A DNA stretch of 64,000 nucleotides, from positions 23,549,501-23,613,500 of the forward strand of contig JABWDB010000002.1 in the NCBI GenBank assembly GCA_019614645.1, in the 5' to 3' direction. Below, piece after piece: positions 34,448 through 47,621 of the stretch; positions within the stretch are counted from its first letter, which is position 1; each line of letters opens with the position of its first letter. Below the pieces are notes generated by a model. It did not search any database, had not been told where the DNA came from, and saw only the letters and a program-made list of their open reading frames with translations. This stretch comes from Stratiolaelaps scimitus (Eukaryota; Arthropoda; Arachnida; Mesostigmata; Laelapidae). The translations under genes were made by a program, and so were the position numbers.

Positions 34448-36475
34448 GTATATGTGTATATCGTTGCGGCAAATAAAACCACTGATTCAGGGGGAAGAGT
34501 TGCTTCAGATCGTTCTGCATTATCACGTGTTTCGAAGCAAAATGCGGCATGCATAAGAATATAATATTATTAATTACGTGCATTTATCATTAGGTATGCC
34601 TGAAATGCATCAGTAAATAATTTAGCATTGGGTCTACCTGAAATGGCTAAGTACCATATTGCTCTTCCCTAACAGTTAGAGAAAATTAAACAACATATCC
34701 ATATTAGCTTGCGACATGCACGACGCCTACGTAAGAGCATGATATTGATCCTTTTAGATCCTTCAGTAAAAATTTTGCAGTGTTTTTCTTTCGTCGTGGC
34801 TATATCCTCACCATTAGGCCCGACTGCCTCGTACCTTCCTCGCCGGTTTCCGCAGGCAGTTCGTAAAGCAAAAGTGGCGTCGTCGCGGCGAGGTTGCCTC
34901 AGGCGTTTGGGTGCTATGAAAGAGACGAACCCAAAAGTGTCCCATTATTGAGGAGCCGTTGAACAGTATAATATGGCTTGCTAACTACAAATCATCCACA
35001 GGGCGCGCAATACACGGGCAACATGATTACTCAGCCGAAATAACGCACTTGTTGACGTATTGCGCAGCAGCATTTTTCACGTCTGAGATAGTTACAGAGA
35101 GAGATAGAGAGACAAGCGGCTAAGTGGCCAACACTTCCGTTTGACGTTGTCGATCGAAAAAGTCATAACAATTAGTTAGTCATTCTAGTGAAATGTTTCA
35201 TTTTTGTTCAGTTCTTGTTTTTCCGCGGCAACGGAGCCGGTTGACTATCACGTCACTTCACTGTTGAGCAACGCCTCCTCATCGCTTCAAACTGTCGCTT
35301 GCGCACACATCTACCCGACTACAACATACGCTGAATAAACTAAAGACCGAACGATCGAATATACATTGCCGCATTCCCTAACAAATCAGCTCCATTGGTA
35401 GCCGGGGCTCCCGTTGGGACGGGGCAGTGAACGCTCACGCGGGCGGCGACAGCAGCAGCAGCACCACCACCATCATCATCGAGGCCGTCTCTACGGCCGG
35501 ATCTGTCGTCACCGCTTTAATTTCGGGTCCTTCCGCCCGATTGCGTTTACTTGTATCCCCTTTCTCTCTCTGTGGGTCAGTCGCTGATACAGCTAGCGAA
35601 TGGCAACTCCTCCTCCCCTCCGACCCCAGTCCTATACCAATCCCTCTATTCTTCGGCCGTCCTCACTCCTAACGCTAACGCCATCGTTGCGGATAGGCAG
35701 TATCGCCTGCCCGGACCTCGCTGTGTATCTGCTCTAGCGATACACTGCCTGCCATCCAGTCGCTGATGCATGGTGGCTGCCGCTATGCGGCGGCCGGCAG
35801 ATTTCTGCCACCGTCCGTGGTCTCTTCTCACGCCTATGCGCCCTGACTTGTGCCCTACTTAGTCCAACTACATACAACATACATATATAACATGTTATCA
35901 CTATCGACGCCTTGGCGAGCGGTGGCCTGGAGAGGATGCTCGGCTTCGCGAGCCAATGCTACAACCCTAACAAAGCTGGGCGAAGTCTCGAAAGGCCGAA
36001 AGCCGAGCCGATGCAGCACTCCCACGCGTGGATGATGTACAGGTCCATGGATCGGCGCGTTGAACGCGCAGGCGGCTGGAGTTCGTGGTACATTGCGATG
36101 TCACAACTCGCCACCGCTAGTGTCATACCATATATGGGTATAAAGTGGAAGAGCTTAATAATAGTAGTATCACCATCGGAAAACTTCAACAACGCCGAAG
36201 TGTATCGATATAGCGAAGCAAGTGATAATCACGGCGGTGATTGTTATTGGTGGTTATTATGATTATGATGGTGATGATGTTAACGGCAAGGGTGCTTTGC
36301 GTACGATCTATGATTTTGTTTTGTGGTCCTATGGATTGCTTTTGTGGATAGTAAGTACATAAAGTGACTCAAATTACCTAAGCAATATGTTTCATTGATT
36401 TGTAGATGGTTGCTATTCTGAACGAAGGATCTACTATTTTATGGGAAGCACGTTGTTTTTTACTGTAAGAATACC
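34448..36475. other. No gene recognised; GC-rich island 35.4-36.1 kb
   Basis: AT-rich flanks with a GC-rich island. The frame 35912-36262 (plus, 116 codons) is unsupported by splice or promoter signals. Trinucleotide runs (CAG, CAC, ATC) near 35450-35480 inflate open frames. Confidence 0.4.
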
Positions 36476-36562
36476 ATGCATGTTGTTAGCAGATTAATGA
36501 TAATAGTAATTTTAGCATGTTTAATATGGGCGGATTGTCCACGGGCCGCTCTCTACGAGAAG
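36476..36562 (+). CDS. Possible signal-peptide exon
   Basis: ATG at 36476 opens exactly 29 codons ending at a donor AAG|GTAGGT. The translation MHVVSRLMIIVILACLIWAD and then CPRAALYEK has a hydrophobic core and an Ala/Cys region typical of a cleaved secretory signal. The phase-0 end would be compatible with the phase-0 exon candidates at 48736 and 58237, but nothing else ties them together. The surrounding DNA is AT-rich, in which hydrophobic runs arise readily. Confidence 0.23.
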
Positions 36563-39500
36563 GTAGGTTCACCCTCTCCCGAGTCCCTTATTGTATTTGT
36601 TCAGAATAATGAATTTAATAATAACTTAATAATAATTCCGTCTGAATGTCAGACAACAACCTTTCCATTAAAGTTTGTCGGCTCTTCCAAGGTAGACACA
36701 CCATATGAAGAAGACGGAATAACAAACCCCCCAGCCTTCTCATGATCTCGTAGGTCATGGGCCTGCATGTGCCCTTTGCTCAGCCAAGTTGGCTGCGAAG
36801 CACCGGGATCTTGTTGCGCAGTGACTGACATATGATGCTGCTAACGTGTCAGTCACGACGCCCTTCAAGCCGGTGTTCACTTCTAGTGAAGAGAACCAGT
36901 AACAACTCCCTTCGGCAACTTGGCATTGTTATATACAAGTACAACCGATACATTGAAATGATTATTGTCTCGGTGCTGTAATATTGAACTCGTGAGTGTG
37001 AAGAAAATCGTGCTGGTTATCATTCTTTTTAATTCACGGCAGATTCGCGACGCTATTCAGACATTCTTTGTCCGTGCCAGTGTGACATTTACGGAGCAGG
37101 ATCGAGTTGGCCAAGCAGTATCGACAGTATGAACATAACACGACAAGGATGCAAGACGAGGTAGATATTGTCACCTTGTGATTTGCTGTTGTGAAACGCA
37201 ATTACATAAGAAAATAGTATAGCAAATACCGCCCTCGCGAATACTTAGGAACGGGTCATTCTCTATATATCTAGACACAGGTATGTCAACGGGATTCAAC
37301 AAGATGCACGGCACTCACGCCCTCCGAAAGAACAGATACCCATGGTAGATTGTCCACTTCAGACTGCCGAGTATGTTAACATAACGTAAGACAACTGCAT
37401 GTTTGTAGTGGACCCTTCTTTATGGTCAGCGGATAGTACAAGACGGCCTAATAGAGAAACGCGATTGCGTGGCCGAGCAGCATCGTTACAGCAACTAAAC
37501 GCACGTGCAACGCGAACTTTCCAATAATAATTAACTTAGCTACAACCGATAATTGAGAGCTAATCTACACGGTTATATACCTGCGTCTCCTCTCCAGCAG
37601 TTCTTGCCTCCACCTGAATGGAAAAACCGTCCACTGAGACTAACGGACGGACGGACGGACAGCCTGTCGGTATCGGCCCCATAGTCTGTACATGTAGCAT
37701 GCTCCGTCATAGGCAGTGGCCGCAGCCGCAGCTGTAGCAGACAGAAGGCGGTTAGTGAAGGCCCGGCCTCTTCGTCGGTTCTTCACAGACCGCCCACCCA
37801 ACGGACGACGTCACAGACGTTGGGTTCTGTTCATAAAAAAAATACATTAATGACCCTAATGATCGTTGCTGTGTTCGTTACGCTACGTTAACAGGATGTC
37901 TGGCTACCGAGGCAGACGCTGCGCCCACCACCCCCCGGCGTATCCTGCCCGTTCTGACTTGCACTTATTCCCTGCTCGTGCAGCTCCTCGTGCCGCTGCT
38001 GCGGCTGCCTATTCAGGCACAACTACTACGCTACTGAGAGGTGTTACGCATCAGAGCAGGGTGGCAGGACAGGACATGATGGGGAGCTAGCCCCCGGCTA
38101 GCAGCTACTCCTTGGAGGGATGTGATGTCCCCACGGGACTTTTTTTCTCTTATCATCAGCCGATAAGAAAACGACGCCGGACGGTGCGAAAAAAAGCAGA
38201 GGAATACAACGTGCATAGCCGCTTTTCATACAGGCGCAGCAGCAACAGCAGCGGCCGCAGCACTCATACTGCTCGTACGCAGCCAAGATAGCGGGATAAA
38301 TGCGGGACGGGCGGAGACCACAAGAGACCGGCGGGTGAGCCAACGAGAGCAGGAATCCGACCACGAGAACGATTCTCTTGTCGTACCAAGTAAAACGGGC
38401 AGCGGCCTCCTGGTAGAAAACTGGACAGAAAATATCGTATCGGAGGCTTGGGGAGAAAAGGGCCGCAGGGAAGGAGAGCGCCCTCGATGGCCACACGGAT
38501 TAATATATAATAGAGGTTTACTACTTAGATCATCGAAATGGTGATGGGGTTGAATCTATGTGAATCATATCGGAATTATGTGTCTTTTTCTTTGGTTAAT
38601 TTTGCCGGGAAGTTGGAGCAGCGAAACAGCCCGACGAAAGTTGCTCACATCTCGTTCGTTGGAGTGTTTGTCCCGGAGCCCTTTTGTGTCCAAAGTGAGA
38701 TACAAGTACTTACTTTTGGTAACAATTACAGCAATACGAAACATAGACATGGTTCGGTAGCTAAAACTTACGTTTTAAGATTCAGCAAAGTATTTGTTTT
38801 TGTGGTATATTTAGTTGTAAAAAATGCTTGATAATCTTGCAAATAGACAACGCCTTGGTCTTGTGAAGACTATCATATGCAATCTTCCACTGATTTACAT
38901 CCACAATTTAGCTGAAATATATTTCGCTTATCCGCCAAGCAGATCATGATATATAACAGTGTTTCATATAGAATATCATATAGCGTTGCCACTAACTAGA
39001 GCTTGAAGCCACTCCAGTATTTTGCCCAGGGACTTCCTTTCTTCGCCGATGTAAAACGGGAAAAGGGGAATATAGACCGGGAAGGAGATGACGTTTTGCT
39101 AAAAGGTTGACAGCTCCATCGTGTCTTTGACGGTTGATTGTGTTGAACATCGAAATGGGTCAAGCTAAAGTCGAAGTCCCCAGTGATGGCCTGTGTAACT
39201 AGTCCGGAAACGGCCTGAGAAGATCTGAACGAGGTTAGTGAGGAGAGTTGTAGCCTCGGGGCAGAGAGCAGAGCGACTGGAGTGTTTTAGTGCCTTCCCA
39301 GCTCCCGCACTTAATGGTCAGTGATGGTTCAAAAGGGCACCTCTACGTTGTAACTAGTGTTTTACGCAACTTACGATCTTGTCCTGTGCTGAGCCACGGC
39401 CGCTGAACATCTGTGCTTTTGAACATCGATGCTCGTCAATTGGTTCACCTTAAAAGGTTTTTTTTTATGTTATGGATGAACGGGTAGCACATGCGACAAT

Positions 39501-42456
39501 TCTTGTGGAGTCAGAACATATGAATATGGTAACCACTGCTCAAATGTTAGGTTTACTTTTCGGCCTTACTTAGCATACGCTGTCATATATATATATATGT
39601 ATATGGTCCCTCCCAAACTGAGAAATAAATAATTTGCGCAAATGACTCGCATAAAGGCGTAATTCGATACCTGATTATGGTCAATAACAAGTGAGTTATG
39701 TGACATTAATTCGGGTATATCTCCTAAGGTTTACGAAACATTGAGATATTCTTGCTCAGGATCAGTTGTTCGTTCTCACCGAAGATTTTCACCTGCCCGG
39801 ATACCGGAGACTTCCCTGATTCTGGGTGTTCTGGTCGCTAGTGGCCAAGTGAAACTGGGTCAAGACGCAAACTCGGAGAAAGACAAAGAGTCTTTGACAC
39901 AGCCGTATGCATCTGCGAAATGTGTGACAGTTCAGAAACACTCCGAAGAGCCACCTTTGAAAATCGACGAAAGCGGATCTCAAAGTTCGTTCTGGTATTT
40001 CGGACTTAATGCGATTCTCTAGATAAATGATAAAATATGAAATATTAGCACACTTGCATGTGAGCGTAATTAGTGCTATGGTATAGGTAGTCCAATCAAC
40101 AACACGAACAGCCTTTCTGCTCCGCCTAACCCACAGGAGCTCTTCACCAACCGCAACCACTGGTTGTTAGTGAACAGGACGCAGCTTTGTCAAGAAGCAC
40201 TCGTATACCACCATCTCTACGGCAGCTACGATCTGACCATCTCTACTATTTCGTCCCACGATGACTAACACTACAATTACAACAAATACTACAACAATCA
40301 CTATTGCTTCTTCCGTAACACTGCAGTAACTAGGGTTGAGGCTGTTGTGGCCGCCGGCGCGATGGGGTTTGTTATGTCAATAGGCGATTCTCTTCTTCCT
40401 ATTTTTTTTCTCTATCATTCGCGAGGGATTTGTAGTTTCTATCGGGCGGAAGGCGTCGTTAGCGCCGTCTGCAGCAGAGGCAGAGTAGGTAGGTGCGGTA
40501 GGTACCTACCTAGTCGCACTTTCCCCGCGACCGTGACGGTGACGCTCAGTGCAAACACACAGCCAGAGACAGTGTTGCAGGTGCTGGGTGATGGTGGTGA
40601 ATGTAGATGGCGAGAGGGGGTTCGGTTGGAGTACGCCTTCGTGGTGAGGTAACAAGGGCCCTGGGGACACTGGCAGTCCTGCAAACTGGTCTTTTCGCCG
40701 GTGGCCTACTTAATACCGAGCAAAGCAAAGGACGGACAATAATTGGATCGTCCGTCTTCGATAACAAGATAACTATAGGCAGCACGAGGACGCGACGATG
40801 CTTCAGTATTACGCTGTAGGTATTGTTGTGCTTTGAAAAGGGAAAAAAACTACCTACATTTGGGACGCACATACGCTCACATGTGTTGTCTACATTTTGC
40901 ATCGCAAATCGTATTTAGTTAAACAACATTACATTGTAATAAGGCGTCCATTGTCTCGTTTCTCACCTAATTGTGATATATGTATTGCTACGAGTGACTG
41001 GATAGTACAATGGCAGATTAAGGGGCAGAGTTAATCCTTGAGAAACTGATGATTCGATGAACTATAATACATATGTTCTAGTTGAAATCGTTCCTCCCAA
41101 TGGACTCTTGTGCGTAACGCGACAACGGCTTAACGTACAAATGTATACAAATCTAATCTTTCCTCACAGTATGATCGAAGCACAGTCGTTACCTGATTTT
41201 AGTCAGATTTTAAGAATAAATAGCTCATGGTAATGTTTTCTTATTATTGAGATATAGAATAATAGTAAGCATAATAAAGCTGTACAGAGAAACATTGTGA
41301 AACAATTCCATTTTGTACCGCTCACCCGCTTACACATACCTACTCTGCCAACACAGAGAAGATATCATATAAAGCAAAGACATGCTTTATATAATACGAT
41401 ATTATGATCGTTCTCATTTTACCAATAGTGAGGCAACAATTGTACCTAGTAAACGTGCAGTACACAAAAATGTTTTATTACTGATGTGTAGACTTTCATA
41501 ATATAGACACAGCAGCTGTTTATATTGTATAATACCAAACTTATTTTACCCCATAATGCAACTTAGATGCGACCTCGCCCATGTGGTATAACATTCACAT
41601 CGCGTAGTGCGTGTGCCAACATATTGTAATGCAGACGAAGACTACACACGCGTGTGCGATCATATATATATATATACGAGAAACAGATTTGTTCAATAAC
41701 AGCATAGGTGATCGCGTTATGTTATCTGCATTTTGCACCTGGCTCACAAAGCCACATTATACGATATAGAGTATCATCTCATTTCTCAAATATCTATCCA
41801 ACTAATTTTCTCTCATTTAATATCCGTTAGACGTATGCTGCTCTTCGTGCTGCGGTTGCCACTGATGATCACAGTGCTGTTGGTTTCGGTGATGATGACC
41901 ATGATGATAATAGTGATAATACCTGCTCTACTGCTGGCATTATGCGGCTCATTAGGTTACGTGCCGTACGTGAGTTGTTTGGGTCCTAGCTAGACGTGAC
42001 TTTACGTTCGTATGCAAGGTACACGGTCAGAGAGGACGATCCAGGACCGAATCAAACATGGGCCTGTGTAAATGCATGCAACAGCGCCCGACACGACACG
42101 ATGTGCCTGGTACTAGCAGAGCGCCTTGTATGGTAGATGCTGCTTTTCCTATATTTCGATATTGTGGTACTTGCTTCCTGAACTAGTCGAAAAATGGGCA
42201 GCGGCTTGAACAATAAAAGAATCGCTTAAGTACGGCACGCGCCAGAAAACAACATAAAGCTATATGTACAGTAAGGGCATGCCCAGATTCTGGAAGGTCC
42301 TGATCTTCTACAAAAGCAAAGTGAAGTATCCATTCCGATTCCGGGCGAAAACAGCCTTCGTGCTACAACCATATTTGCATTTTTGCTGTTAAGCGAGGTC
42401 ATTGAATATCAATTTCCTATGCTGAGAAGAACAATGGATCCGTTGAAAACACTGTC
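36563..42456. other. No gene recognised; two GC-rich islands
   Basis: Contains a small hairpin at 36821-36856, GC-rich islands at 37.7-38.5 and 40.3-40.8 kb, and a run of three GGAC units near 37645. Frames at 37866-38090 and 40362-40652 (plus) start with ATG and have some protein-like content, but only chance-level support. Nothing recognisable in 38.9-40.2 or 40.9-42.4 kb. Confidence 0.4.
36821..36856. repeat. Hairpin with perfect 10-bp stem
   Basis: GTGACTGACA (36821-36830) and TGTCAGTCAC (36847-36856) are exact inverted copies around a 16-nt loop. Three more G-C pairs can form outside a small internal loop. It is shorter than a microRNA precursor stem. Confidence 0.6.
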
Positions 42457-42591
42457 AGTGCGGCAGTTTGGACGGCTATCGGAAGCCAGAGGGCCGCAGG
42501 TTAGAGCCCCGCTGCGTGATGACATATAAGAGAGCTTAAGCATTGTAACAATTGCAGCTCCTTTAATAAACCAATAAATCTATACCTTTAC
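42457..42591 (+). repeat. tRNA-derived SINE, copy 1
   Basis: It contains a tRNA-like head with GGCCGCAGGTTAGAGCCCCG (B-box region, one change from GGTTCGAGCC). This is followed by a specific body GAGCTTAAGCATTG...AATTGCAGCTCC and the tail TTTAATAAACCA. It aligns along its length with the copy at 47403-47544. Compared with that copy it lacks 12 nt lying between two GGCTA repeats in the anticodon region, as expected from slippage. RNA polymerase III transcription of the founder is inferred from the boxes. Confidence 0.75.
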
Positions 42592-45512
42592 AAATTGGGG
42601 ACTAATTTGTGTCTTCAAAGGGAAACGTGAAGTGTAACTCGTCATCTATTCAGGCGACTTTACAGGAAGATACCTACATTCGCCATTGCATTTACGGAGG
42701 TCTATTCCGGAGAGTTAGAACAGATGGGGCAGAGAATATTCAAGTTGTAACAGGCTCTAATAGGCATGATAGCGTCGGTTCGAGCACACGTCAGGTAGGG
42801 CGACATAAAAACCCATACATAAGATTACTCGGACAAATTGTAATACAAAATCTTAGTAAATAGGTTCAAAGCGGCGCGGATGCCCCAAGGTTTTAAGCAG
42901 AGGGAAGTTATCAGAATGATGTAAATGGGAGACTCAGTGGATTATTTTTAAAATAATTTATCTGAGTGATAGGTTGCACGTGGTTATGGTAGCCCTTCTC
43001 TTAGTTATGATAAATATTTACCCTGATTTATTACCTGATATTTACTACATAATTATTGGTGGTGATTATAGGGGAATTTTCGTGCACTGCCTCGTTCGGT
43101 TGTCTCTGTTTGCTTTCAAGATTAAATAAAATGCTCCTTAAGACGTTTTAGGGTAAACACTTGTCGACACTTTGTTGAAGGTATAGCGTGCACTCTATAT
43201 GGAAAAAAGGCTGTCTATTGAAATAAGTAATTTTTTTCGTATCGAGATACAATGGAATCTACTTTCGTTATCATTTAGTAAGCCCCCGTTTTAGTAAGAC
43301 TAGCATTGCGCCTTCGCTCAAATGTTTAGATATCAAGATTGCCGATAAAGGTCACATTTAAACAAACTCATCGATGTGGTTCATATTTCGCTATATACCC
43401 GCGCCAGTTCTCCTGGTAGTGAGCCTTATGTATTATACAATGAAATGTGCACTGTGAAAGAAACCGCCAGCACTTACGAGCGCCCATTCTGTAGTTCATA
43501 TTGCCCAATGCTATAGCTTCTCCTTCGCCTTTACGAGGATATGTCTGTACAGTTATGTCTCTTAAACGTCAACCGTCTTCCTTAACGCTGGGTTGGATTG
43601 CCTGAAGACAGCAGTACTGTGTTTCCAAGAAGTGTGCCTTTAGGAGAAGGCGACGGGCCTGTCTTACTTCGCCGTCTGCTGTCAGCTTCAAGAGTCTAGT
43701 TCTCTTCCCTGCACTGCTGAGGCAGCAACCTATATTGCTCGTCTGCACGATAAATAGGGGTCTCAGAACACTGCACTTTCCCCCAGTTTGAGGATTGACA
43801 TACACTGTACATCCGAGAAGGAAGTTACATAGCGCAACCGACAAAACCGCTGGAGACGTTTCGAGGATTCTACTTCTGAGGATAGTGTACAAGTTATTTA
43901 GATAGAAAGACCACAAGTTACTTAGACCAAAAACTAGCGGCCATCCATTACAAGGGAAAAGGAACAGTCAAGCCTTCGGAGAAAATCACACTCATCAAAG
44001 CGATAGGGGAGCGTAATAGAGTAGCAATTTTTCAATGCGAAGGCAGAATTTCTGAACGGAGTTCGGAAGCAGTTATTTAGTGTCGGACATAGTACGTTCG
44101 TATGTGGGGGCCGTTTCATATTGGTAAACATTTTATGTGATCTTCACTAGGTACTAAGGCGTATCAATGAGCATAATCTGCGTTACGTTCACATTTTGTA
44201 AAGCACACTTACTGGTCATGATAGATGTGTAAATATTCGACTTCGAATTTATAGAACATCTGCTCGAATGTAATCAGTTTGTATCTCATCGATCATATAT
44301 CTATGTACAAATGTGAAGGCACTAATGCGTCACGAAGAATTCATGACTTATATGAGTAACGGCTAGAAGCTAACAATGCTAAAGGCATCTTCAAATGCAT
44401 TAATCAATGTTTAAATAGGCGATGGAGGAGGGTACGGCTGTTGTAAACCATTTTGAATCTATGTTTAGCACCCGAAGTTTGCGTTATCGTTACAAACACC
44501 GTTTGGATCGAATGAAGCATTACCTCATTTACTCACATGTGGGACCGCGACATTTTCAAACATTCTACTGCTGATGCCTACAGTTCTCGATATTTCTCGA
44601 CGAAACGAACGTCGATCCTCTACCATTAGCTTTTCACTGCGTCCACATTTTCCCGTCTGCTTCGTTATCTGATCTCGGATATTTGCCAAGCTTGCTCAGC
44701 TAATCGGGAAACGGGAAGCACCTTTAGACTCAGCAATCTGGTCGAAGGCGTTCAACAAGATCCGACATCTCGATGCACAGTTTCATGGAAAGCAAGGAAT
44801 GATCACACGTCGACACGGCACGTGCCGACTACGTAGCAGTGCTATATGACTGTTAACTGTTGCACTGCCCAGTCGAAGGTCCCACGTTAGTTCATCCACC
44901 TCAATGACATAATACGTAGTGCACTACCCAGAGGAAACAGCAAACAACACTATGCTACATCAAGGATATTCCTATAGCATACGAGAAAAAGCATACTGAA
45001 AACCGTACGAGAATTGAACTTCGGGCTCCTGAACGAAATAGTTTGGAGGCCAATTCGAACCTGATGTTTATAATAATAGTTCTGATAATCCGGCTCTCTC
45101 AAAGCGATAACTACGACCGCTTCTTTTGCAGCATTGCCCATACCTTCACGTGTTTCACATCAATTTCCATTATTGTATGGCAGATCGAAAGAAGCAGCGA
45201 CCCTTTAGATATTATATTTATGTACATTTTTCAAATTCTTCAACTCTTCAAATTTCGTCCCGACTTCCGAGACAATTCCTCTGGATAAGCAAAGCAAGAC
45301 CGAAACCTAGACCACATGATGTCAGAAAGAACGAATGAGAGAGATGGACGGAAAAGATAGCGGAAGCGAGAGAGAGATAGAGAGGGAAAGAGGCATGAAG
45401 CGATGGGATCTGGCATCGCAGCTTTTCGTATGGCAGACGGGTGATCTCCTTCTCGTCCTCCTAAACCGTACAGACTGCAGAGGCCATCGTACAACGCTGG
45501 GCGATTCTGTCT
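42592..45512. other. No gene recognised
   Basis: AT-rich sequence. Two minus-strand frames (43916-43569 and 44131-43934) have no supporting signals. A tRNA 3'-half-like GTTCAATTC on the minus strand near 45010 lacks a credible partner box. Confidence 0.45.
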
Positions 45513-45863
45513 ATGTTTCAGACGCCTGAAATGGGGCACAGCCTGCGTGTACTCTCACTCTTTCTCTTGCTATCGCTACCGTCGGTTCTACAACGAAAAC
45601 GAAATTGCTTCCAAAAATGTGGCTTTCCTTTGCCCCCCTCAATTCTCCCCTCTCGAGATCTCGGTGCTCTTCTGAAGGAAACAGCAGCACAGCTCGGTGG
45701 TGTTTTCCAACGCTCTGTAATCGCCTACGATGGCCCTGCTCCCCCGTGCCACGCCCCGTGCCATCCCGTGACGCGTGATGTGTTCACGGTTTCTGCTGCT
45801 GGTCTACTGATCCTAAATTTGCTGGGTATTCGCCAGCAGTACGGAGTACCGAAGCTAGGCTAG
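45513..45863 (+). CDS. Possible short secreted-protein frame
   Basis: An ATG-to-TAG frame of 116 codons. After a second ATG at 45531 it reads MGHSLRVLSLFLLLSLPSVL, a good signal-peptide-like start, then a Cys-containing, Pro-rich body (PAPPCHAPCHPVT). It lies at the start of a GC-rich island. There are no splice or polyadenylation signals that I trust, and the hydrophobic part arises from a pyrimidine-rich tract, so this may be chance. Confidence 0.18.
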   Translation: MFQTPEMGHSLRVLSLFLLLSLPSVLQRKRNCFQKCGFPLPPSILPSRDLGALLKETAAQLGGVFQRSVIAYDGPAPPCHAPCHPVTRDVFTVSAAGLLILNLLGIRQQYGVPKLG

Positions 45864-46568
45864 TTCGGCTGGTGGGGGGTTTATCTGACAGTCGTTCGCA
45901 ACTGTACGGCTGGCCTGTAGTGTAAGTGATGCCTACGTTCTCCGCCATAGAGCTAGACTTACAAAGCTGCTTTAGTGTGATAGCAAACGAGAGACAGCGA
46001 GAGGTGGTGAGTGGTCGAGGGAGAACAGTACGGGAGGCACTCAGACTGAGTGAGTCTGGATGACGGGGAGAGAGCCCAATCCCCAGCGTGAGTGTCTCGG
46101 TGGCCGTCTCGTGCAGATCCTGTAGCCCACAGCACGAGGCTACCAGCAAGTAGAGACTACTGGATACGAGTGCCAATTTCGGCTACTTAGAAACCAGCAG
46201 CTAGCGTAGCTAGGCTACCGCCGTGGCAGCATAGTAGCGAGCATTTTGGACCTGCCGGGAAAGCAGGAAACCTTGCCCGCCCGGTGCTGCAGCACTCCAC
46301 AGCCATCTACATCTCATCCGACGCCCTGCTCTTTCCTTTCCCATAGGTGCTCTCCTGGCTCCTAGGCCACGCTTTCGTTATCCCTCTAGCTGCCTTGGCT
46401 GCCGACGCCTCAACACCGTTCTCCTAAATTTCTGTGCCGAGACATTGCTCGACGGGCCGGGCTCACTAGGCTAGGGCCAAAGCCAAGCTCCGCTTGAAGG
46501 TCGACACACTCACTGGCTCCCCAGAGCCACTGCCCCGAGGGCCCCGAGGCCCGAGTTGGCCGACCCCT
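45864..46568 (-). mobile_element. GC-rich segment ending in a hAT-like terminus
   Basis: Read on the minus strand from 46569, the sequence starts CAGGGGTCGGCCAACTCGGG. This closely resembles terminal inverted repeats of hAT transposons (the CAGGGGTCGGCAAACT type). A hairpin TGGCTC-CCCA-GAGCCA follows at 46513-46528. I found no matching second terminus and no 8-bp duplication of CATACGTC (46570-46577), so the left limit given here is arbitrary. It may be a solo end or a broken element. Confidence 0.28.
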
Positions 46569-47402
46569 GCATACGTCGGCACCACGCACTAGCCGACTGG
46601 TCGGCCTAGTGGAGGCCGGCTAATATCATATTATATTTGACTAACGAGGTGAACGATGAGGCTAAAAGCTTTACGCCAATGGAAGCTGCCGAATAGGCGG
46701 AGAAGCAGCTGGCGACAGGGAAAGATAGGGGAGAGCAAGCGTTGAGGGAACAACCGTTGAGGTGCCGTCGCCACTGCCACCTACAACTAACTACGGACAG
46801 CTCCAATTCCACGCCCATGAGTCTAGAGGCTGCAGCTCATCGAGGCCACCTCCTCTCAGCGAAAGGGATAACGTCATCTATTCACCACGAGATGAACTAC
46901 TGTGCGTCTAAGCGGATATGATATGTGGGCGGGCTATCTAATAGATAGGTGCGTTCTTCTACTTGACAGGATTGGGACAGGATACTTACAATATTTCCGC
47001 TAAGCTGAACGGCCATACTGAATATGTATTATGTGTGTCCGTTCAATCAATCCTTTTAAGTGTTGAAGTTGGACAGTGGAAACGATAAAATTATAGACAA
47101 GATAAAAAAAAACTTTGTTTGTAAGAGATATCTTTTGGGGTGTTATAAATAGTCCCTAAGTATAATATATATTTGAACTATATGCCTTCTGTTGGCAGGA
47201 ACATGCAAAACTCGTATTATGATTGCTTTTACCTAGAATTATTTATTGAAATTGCCAATCTAATCAAAAGCCATGAATTGTCTAATAAATGTTCAATGAA
47301 CGATGTCCGTCAAACAAATTTGCTGGCGATGGTAATTATCCCATTTCACCAACTTGAAGTGAACGACGTGGGCAAGTTGTTTTGTTTTGCACGTTTCCAA
47401 CT
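46569..47402. other. No gene recognised
   Basis: A near-palindrome CACTAGCCGAC-TG-GTCGGCCTAGTG lies at about 46586-46611, beside the hAT-like end. The rest is AT-rich, with short frames only. Confidence 0.4.
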
Positions 47403-47544
47403 GGTAAGATAAAGGTTTAATGGTTTATTAAAGGAGCTGCAATTTCACAATGCTTAAGGTCTCTTAAATGTCACGCAGCGGGGCTCGAACCTGCGGCCTC
47501 TGGCTTTCGATAGCCAGAGACTTAGCCGTTCAACCCACCGCGCT
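47403..47544 (-). repeat. tRNA-derived SINE, copy 2 (fullest)
   Basis: On the minus strand it starts GCGCGGTGGGTTGAACGGCT (A-box region), then an anticodon-arm-like CTCTGGC-TATCGAAA-GCCAGAG, then the B box GCAGGTTCGAGCCCCGCTGC. After this comes the non-tRNA body GACCTTAAGCATTGTG...TTGCAGCTCC and the tail TTTAATAAACCATTAAACC. The anticodon loop is 8 nt and there is no proper acceptor stem, so this is a SINE, not a working tRNA gene. The same body and tail recur at 42457 (plus) and, tail only, at 34405 (minus). Confidence 0.8.
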
Positions 47545-47621
47545 GGTAATACACGAATCATAGCTATAGTCTACCTTGAATAATGTTATCGTGATGTTAA
47601 CTCTTAACTATTACAATTTAG

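Noticed and set aside
36821..36856. MicroRNA precursor
   Set aside because: The stem is only 10 bp plus three outer pairs, well short of the roughly 22 bp needed.
45001..45035. Minus-strand B-box-like GTTCAATTC
   Set aside because: No A box at a sensible distance and no repeat copy elsewhere in the window.
47461..47544. Functional tRNA gene on the minus strand
   Set aside because: The anticodon loop is 8 nt, no acceptor stem forms, and the sequence continues into a body and tail shared with another copy, so it is a SINE.
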